This document shows, piece after piece, positions 59,938 to 64,000 of a DNA stretch of 64,000 nt (position 1 is its first letter; every line of letters begins with the position of its first letter). Source of the DNA: Trabulsiella guamensis ATCC 49490 (GTDB lineage Bacteria; Pseudomonadota; Gammaproteobacteria; Enterobacterales; Enterobacteriaceae); contig NZ_JMTB01000091.1 in the NCBI RefSeq assembly GCF_000734965.1, positions 1-64,000 on the forward strand, written 5' to 3'. The translations under genes and the position numbers were made by a program. The notes below the pieces were generated by a model that saw only the letters and a list, made by a program, of their open reading frames with translations, had not been told where the DNA came from and ran no database searches.

Positions 59938-60080
59938 TCAGCACAAACCGGAACCTCCAACCCCTGATGAGACGATGAGGGGTGCTGATGTCGGGGGAAA
60001 CCCTCCCGTGACTCAACGGGATAGAGCGAAAGACAAAGACCGGAACGACTAAAGCGCCCTTCGTGGCGCTTTAGTTTTTT
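59938..60080 (+). ncRNA. sraL: Small RNA SraL (RyjA)
   Basis: A conserved non-coding stretch lies between the GST gene and soxR, the known place of SraL. A -10-like TAGACT at 59925-59930 predicts a start near 59938. The body contains CCCCTGATGAGACGATGAGGGG and CCCTCCCGTGACTCAACGGG hairpins and ends in a strong terminator (60049-60080). SraL is about 140 nt, RpoS-dependent, and in Salmonella it represses trigger-factor mRNA and protects rho mRNA. Its end overlaps the last bases of soxR on the other strand. The start is estimated. Confidence 0.8.
60049..60080 (+). terminator. Terminator of SraL
   Basis: CTAAAGCGCC and GGCGCTTTAG form a perfect 10-bp stem around CTTCGT, followed by six T residues on the plus strand. 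Confidence 0.92.
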
Positions 60081-60537
60081 ATTCGTCTTCCGGAAAGTGC
60101 GCGCCCGGCCCCTTCTCGCCGAGTTTATCGCCAGGGTTTCGCAGCGGGCAGTCAGTGCGCGACAGGCAACCGCAACCAATGCAGCCGTCCAGTTGATCAC
60201 GCAGCGCCACCAGCGTGTGAATGCGACTGTTTAGTTCCTCACGCCATTGTGAAGAAAGCTGCTTCCACTCTTTGGCGCTCAGTCGGTGCCCTTCCGGCAG
60301 GACGCCAAACGCCTCGCCGATGGTCGATAGCGGAATGCCGATGCGCTGCGCAATCTTGATGATGGCCACATGACGCAGCACGTCACGACGGTATCGGCGT
60401 TGGTTTCCGGCGTTGCGCGTACTTTTGATAAGCCCTTTGCTTTCATAGAAATGCAGCGCAGAAACGGCAACACCGCTTCGCTTTGCCACTTCGCCGGGTG
60501 TCAGCAGAGATTTTATGCGGGGTGATTTCTTTTCCAT
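60079..60537 (-). CDS. soxR: Redox-sensing regulator SoxR
   Basis: A 152-residue MerR-family protein. The DNA-binding domain opens with [22 protein letters not shown]. The 2Fe-2S cluster cysteines are all present at 119, 122, 124 and 130 (CIGCGC ... DC). When the cluster is oxidised by redox-cycling compounds or nitric oxide, SoxR activates soxS. It is divergent from soxS. Confidence 0.97.
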   Translation of the reverse strand: MEKKSPRIKSLLTPGEVAKRSGVAVSALHFYESKGLIKSTRNAGNQRRYRRDVLRHVAIIKIAQRIGIPLSTIGEAFGVLPEGHRLSAKEWKQLSSQWREELNSRIHTLVALRDQLDGCIGCGCLSRTDCPLRNPGDKLGEKGPGAHFPEDE

Positions 60538-60544
60538 AAAGCGC

Positions 60545-60575
60545 TTTACCTCAAGTTAACTTGAGGAATTATACT
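60545..60575 (+). promoter_or_regulatory. soxS promoter with SoxR site
   Basis: The perfect 18-bp palindrome CCTCAAGTTAACTTGAGG (60549-60566) lies between a -35 TTTACC (60545-60550) and a -10 TATACT (60570-60575). The spacer is 19 bp, 2 bp longer than ideal, which is the feature that makes MerR-family activation by DNA distortion work. Confidence 0.95.
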
Positions 60576-60623
60576 CGCCTTCAGACAGTACGACGAATCG
60601 AAAAATGCAAAAAGAGGCCCTGT

Positions 60624-60953
60624 ATGTCCCATCAGGATATTATTCAAACGCTTATTGAATGGATTGATGAACATATCGATCAACCGCTTAACATTGATGT
60701 AGTCGCAAAAAAATCAGGTTACTCGAAGTGGTATCTGCAACGAATGTTCCGCACCGTGACGCACCAGACGCTGGGGGATTACATACGCCAGCGCAGGCTG
60801 CTGCTGGCGGCGGAGGCACTGCGCACCACGCAACGCCCTATCTTTGATATCGCGATGGATTTAGGCTACGTCTCGCAACAAACGTTCTCCCGGGTGTTTC
60901 GTCGCGAGTTCGATCGCACGCCGAGCGACTACCGCCATCAGATCTCTGCCTGA
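60624..60953 (+). CDS. soxS: AraC-family regulator SoxS
   Basis: A 109-residue AraC/XylS DNA-binding domain with two helix-turn-helix units (VVAKKSGYSKWYLQRMFRTV; AMDLGYVSQQTFSRVFRREF). Its level is set by SoxR. It activates superoxide-defence genes such as sodA, zwf and fpr, and also acrAB. The frame extends to 60561, but the ATG at 60624 follows AGAGG and gives the usual MSHQ start. Confidence 0.97.
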   Translation: MSHQDIIQTLIEWIDEHIDQPLNIDVVAKKSGYSKWYLQRMFRTVTHQTLGDYIRQRRLLLAAEALRTTQRPIFDIAMDLGYVSQQTFSRVFRREFDRTPSDYRHQISA

Positions 60954-62536
60954 GGCATCATCCGGCTGACCTGACACGTCGAAACATCAAGCCACTGCAT
61001 AAATTCTTGCGGTGGCATCGCTTTCGCGAAATGCCACCCCTGACAGAACTGCACGCCCCGCTTTGCCAGCCACGAGACCTGCTCTCCGGTTTCGACGCCT
61101 TCAGCAATGGTTTTCAGTCGCAAGCTTTGCGCCATCTCTATGATATGCTCCGCGATCAGATGACTGGTGCTGTTAGTGGTAAGCGTATCGATGAATGATT
61201 TATCGATTTTAAGAATATCAACGTTCAGCGAATAGAGGTTGTGCAGGTTGGAATAACCGGTACCAAAGTCATCGATCGCCACTTCATAACCCGCCTGGCG
61301 AAACGCCTGGATCACCGGTGTGGTTTTCGGCACATCAATAAACCCGCGCTCGGTAACTTCGATTTTAATTTGTTGCGCACGCACGTTATGGGCTTGTGCT
61401 TTTTCTGAGATCAGCGCAATCAGTCGTGAAGAGTGAAAATCCGACGCGGAAAGATTAATGGAGACATAAAGCTGCGGGTGTGTTGCCAGAAATTGCCCCA
61501 TCTCCGCAAACATCTCTTCTACCACGTAATCAGTCACCTGCTCTATCAACGCCTCTTTTTCGGCGAGCGGAATAAATTCTGTCGGGCTCATTACCTGGCC
61601 ATTGAATCCCGGCCAGCGCAACAGTGCTTCGGCACCCACACAGCAGTTATTTTTAATATCCATGATCGGCTGATAATGCAGGCGCAACTGACGCTTATTA
61701 AGCGCACGCTGGAGTTTGCGCCGTGGCGAATTTATTTGCCGACGAGTGCGCGACCAGACCAGTAAAATGAGTATGCTGCAGATTCCCCCTAATGGCAGCG
61801 TTAACGTCACCTGATGCCAGAGGTTTTCGTAATAACGACGATCCTGCGTCGAGACGATAACCGCAACGGGACGACGATCAGAATGCACGACCGTATAAAA
61901 ACGCCCCTCCTTGCGGAATGACGCATTACTGTCACGAATTAACGGGCGTAATGTCAGCGGATCCGACGTGGCGCTGACTGAGAAAAAGGAATGGGTTTTA
62001 GTGTCGTAAACGCCGTAGCTCAGCGAGGTATCTTCTGAAATCACTTCGCTATAAGACAGCGGGTTTACCACCGCGACATAATTATCCCGCTGCATGTAGA
62101 TCATCGAATAACCGGAATAAAACGGCGTATCGCGATAGTAATAAACCGAGAGATTAGGCTTTTTCTGATAATTCGGCTGCGGCATGACAAACGGCTGCGC
62201 CGGACGAAAGACGGTCGAACACAGGAACTGATTGCCCCGGGCATAGATTAAATCCGTTACGTACAACCGTCCGCGAACAAGATTAAGCATCGCCTGTTGA
62301 TGCTGCGGCGTGCAGGCAGCGCCACGATATTTTTCCGCTTCGCTACGGGTCTCTTCTGCCTCGCGGATAACAATATCGGTTTTATCGAGCGCAAGCTGCG
62401 CAAACGTCTGTAGCTGACCGGTGGTTTCTGACATGGCGCGTATTTGCGCAAACCAAAGCGCCAGCATCACGGGTAACAATACCACCATGATAACGCCGAC
62501 AACACGCAGCACCTTGTCTCGCACCCTACGATTCAT
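60938..62536 (-). CDS. pdeC: Cyclic-di-GMP phosphodiesterase PdeC (YjcC)
   Basis: A 532-residue membrane protein. Membrane segments lie at about residues 13-30 and 240-258. The periplasmic part between them is a CSS-motif sensor (C81 and the C-S-T at about 112-114), where DsbA/DsbB-controlled disulfide formation keeps the enzyme inactive in relatives. The EAL domain keeps its catalytic residues: EALLRW near 300, SINLSASD, EVTERGF, IDDFGTGYSN, DILKIDKSFI and EGVET. It breaks down c-di-GMP. Its 3' end overlaps soxS convergently by 16 bp. Confidence 0.93.
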   Translation of the reverse strand: MNRRVRDKVLRVVGVIMVVLLPVMLALWFAQIRAMSETTGQLQTFAQLALDKTDIVIREAEETRSEAEKYRGAACTPQHQQAMLNLVRGRLYVTDLIYARGNQFLCSTVFRPAQPFVMPQPNYQKKPNLSVYYYRDTPFYSGYSMIYMQRDNYVAVVNPLSYSEVISEDTSLSYGVYDTKTHSFFSVSATSDPLTLRPLIRDSNASFRKEGRFYTVVHSDRRPVAVIVSTQDRRYYENLWHQVTLTLPLGGICSILILLVWSRTRRQINSPRRKLQRALNKRQLRLHYQPIMDIKNNCCVGAEALLRWPGFNGQVMSPTEFIPLAEKEALIEQVTDYVVEEMFAEMGQFLATHPQLYVSINLSASDFHSSRLIALISEKAQAHNVRAQQIKIEVTERGFIDVPKTTPVIQAFRQAGYEVAIDDFGTGYSNLHNLYSLNVDILKIDKSFIDTLTTNSTSHLIAEHIIEMAQSLRLKTIAEGVETGEQVSWLAKRGVQFCQGWHFAKAMPPQEFMQWLDVSTCQVSRMMPQAEI

Positions 62537-62741
62537 CCAGCCCGATATCCCTGTTTTCAGTACGCCTGAAGATCAGGCCCATGGCTTCAATTGCAGGTGA
62601 TTACGTTGCATGAATCAAACAACATTAGCAACCGTCTTTTTGTTCCATATTCCTGATATTCCGTTATGACGATTTTATTCCACCGTAAGGCAAACAGGGA
62701 GACAGGCTGACGTTTTTATTAAGGGTCAAATCTCATTTACG
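62537..62741. other. 205-bp gap between pdeC and the GAF/PAS gene
   Basis: No gene is seen. It should carry the pdeC promoter on the minus strand and the end of the neighbouring gene. Confidence 0.4.
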
Positions 62742-63641
62742 TTAAAGACGTGGCGTGTTAGCTTTTTTTAAACCTGTCACATCCACGCCAATATTCAGTA
62801 TCGTACCGTCACCCATCGTAATATTAGACCAGAGCGTTGTCAGCGTTGCGCCATCACGCCGTACCGGGTAGCGGGTGTGCATTTCCGTCACTGGCGTGTC
62901 ATTGAACGGGCTAAAGGAAAGTCGTACCTGCTCACGCATAGCCGGGTCAGGGTAAAATAATTCCAGCGGATCGGCGTAACAATTAATGTCATTTTGTGTC
63001 CAGCCAAACGATCGCTCGCAGGCCCGATTCCATAATATGCATCGCCGACGGGCATCGAATGAATTTAATAAAATTGGTGCGCAGTCTAACATGACTTTAT
63101 ATCTCACCATGATGGCATTTAATTCACTGGCAGTACGCTCTTTAAGAATTACATCAGAAAGGTAGCCTTTCAGTTTTTCCGCCAGAATAATAGCAATGCT
63201 TTTAATCACTGAGGAGGATGTCTGCGAATAAGGAAAGGCGACAAATAAATAATTACTGTGGCTGGCGCTCTGTAAAGGAATTTTGCATAACGCCGCGCTT
63301 TTTATTATTCCGGCGTCAGGATGAGAGTCCGGATAAAGCAGCCTGCCTGCCTCGTTTCGCCAGTAACGGATGCGCCAGCTACGTTCGGCTTCAAGCCTGG
63401 ATAACGCCAGCAGGCGCACGACGTGATGATGGTTACACTCAAGGTCACCGGCGACCTCCAGCCGTGGCTCCTTGCCATCGTCGATCATCGTCCACGTCAG
63501 GCATGCGCCCAGCGCGGTGTTGATGGTAAAAAGTAACGGGCGCAGCGGTTGATGCGTGGATAATCCAGGCATCAGTTGCGCCAGCATATGCAGCCCTAAA
63601 GCGGCATCATTTATTGCGGTGTGCAGTGTGTCATTATTCAT
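62742..63641 (-). CDS. Orphan GAF/PAS-like sensory protein
   Basis: A 299-residue soluble protein. The N-terminal ~165 residues resemble a GAF-type sensor (PLLFTINTALGACLTWTMID; AALCKIPLQSASHSNYLFVAFP). The C-terminal ~115 residues resemble a PAS domain (VMLDCAPILLNSFDARRRCI; CERSFGWTQNDI; ILNIGVDVTGLKKAN). No output domain (GGDEF, EAL, kinase or HTH) follows, so it may act through a partner. I do not recognise a named homologue. The ATG at 63641 was chosen; the frame also has a GTG at 63653. Confidence 0.7.
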   Translation of the reverse strand: MNNDTLHTAINDAALGLHMLAQLMPGLSTHQPLRPLLFTINTALGACLTWTMIDDGKEPRLEVAGDLECNHHHVVRLLALSRLEAERSWRIRYWRNEAGRLLYPDSHPDAGIIKSAALCKIPLQSASHSNYLFVAFPYSQTSSSVIKSIAIILAEKLKGYLSDVILKERTASELNAIMVRYKVMLDCAPILLNSFDARRRCILWNRACERSFGWTQNDINCYADPLELFYPDPAMREQVRLSFSPFNDTPVTEMHTRYPVRRDGATLTTLWSNITMGDGTILNIGVDVTGLKKANTPRL

Positions 63642-63653
63642 TTTATCAATCAC

Positions 63654-64000
63654 AGGTTGAAGGAACGGAATAAACCTGCAATGAAAATCAGACGTCGATC
63701 CAGCCTACGCAAAGTATTTGCGCAGCAAATGTTCAGGAGTTAATACAACCACGAGAAAGGTGTTCAGCAATACTTACAAGAAATCAAAACAACCCAGTAA
63801 ATCCAGCCGCTGATTGCCTTATTGCAAGTAAAAATAACTGTCCACGACAGCATAATCCAGCCGACTGGCCCTGTAAATATTGTACAACGGCACTGCGCGT
63901 GTACAGATTTGGCTATCTCTCTGAATTGGCATGAAAGGGAGGTAAATAAAAGCAATAGTCAACGGAGAATATATTCTCTGTTCCCGTGACGCCTCGCAAA
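63654..64000. other. 347-bp end region without a convincing gene
   Basis: Only a 63-codon minus-strand frame at 63764-63955 is present. It has no recognisable domain or good ribosome site. The rest presumably holds the promoter of the preceding minus-strand gene. Confidence 0.4.

Noticed and set aside
63764-63955. 63-codon minus-strand frame at the right edge
   Set aside because: No ribosome site, no similarity recognised, probably chance.

Overview
The window is enterobacterial chromosomal DNA. Many proteins match Escherichia coli genes nearly end to end (ProP, CrfC, PhnF-PhnN, FdhF, GltP, Acs, ActP, GhxP, SoxR, SoxS). The mix of an inducible AmpR/AmpC beta-lactamase, a type VI secretion cluster and an E. 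coli-like backbone suggests Citrobacter or a close relative. That assignment is inference; no rRNA or other species marker is present, and I see no tRNA or CRISPR array.

Layout. (1) 1-~1.48 kb: the left end of a Mu-like transposable prophage (start of a MuA-type transposase, Ner, divergent repressor). It abuts and apparently truncates the last gene of the next block. (2) 1.48-20.7 kb: a 15-gene type VI secretion system (T6SS) on the minus strand, tssB-tssC-tssE-tssF-tssG-tagH-tssJ-tssK-tssL-clpV-vasH-vasI-tssA-tssM-vasL. This is the order of the Vibrio cholerae VCA0107-VCA0121 cluster. It contains no hcp, vgrG, PAAR or effector gene, and its VasH-like regulator has no AAA+ domain. (3) 21.1-24.9 kb: a polysaccharide-export trio, outer-membrane channel (gfcE/wza), low-mass tyrosine phosphatase (etp/wzb) and tyrosine autokinase (etk/wzc). 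(4) 25.4-29.8 kb: cbpA-cbpM, a NicO-family metal transporter, and divergent ampR/ampC with a recognisable AmpR operator.

(5) 29.9-44.2 kb: backbone resembling E. coli minute 93: proP, yjcZ, crfC, yjdM, yjdN, then a C-P lyase operon phnFGHIJKLMNP that lacks phnCDE and phnO, then yjdP. (6) 44.5-53.5 kb: selenocysteine-containing fdhF with its SECIS element and a sigma-54 promoter, a decayed hok/sok-like locus, yjcO, gltP, and acs-yjcH-actP. The nrf operon that lies between gltP and acs in E. coli is absent. (7) 53.5-58.8 kb: a cidA/lrgA-lrgB pair with a divergent LysR regulator, the antiporter yjcE, and the purine permease ghxP preceded by three PurR-like boxes. (8) 59.1-63.6 kb: a glutathione S-transferase, the small RNA SraL, soxR/soxS around a classic SoxR promoter, the c-di-GMP phosphodiesterase pdeC, and an orphan GAF/PAS-like protein.

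Functionally, the left 30 kb is accessory (prophage, T6SS, surface polysaccharide export, beta-lactamase) joined to a conserved backbone for osmoprotection, phosphonate breakdown, formate and acetate metabolism, purine uptake and redox stress.
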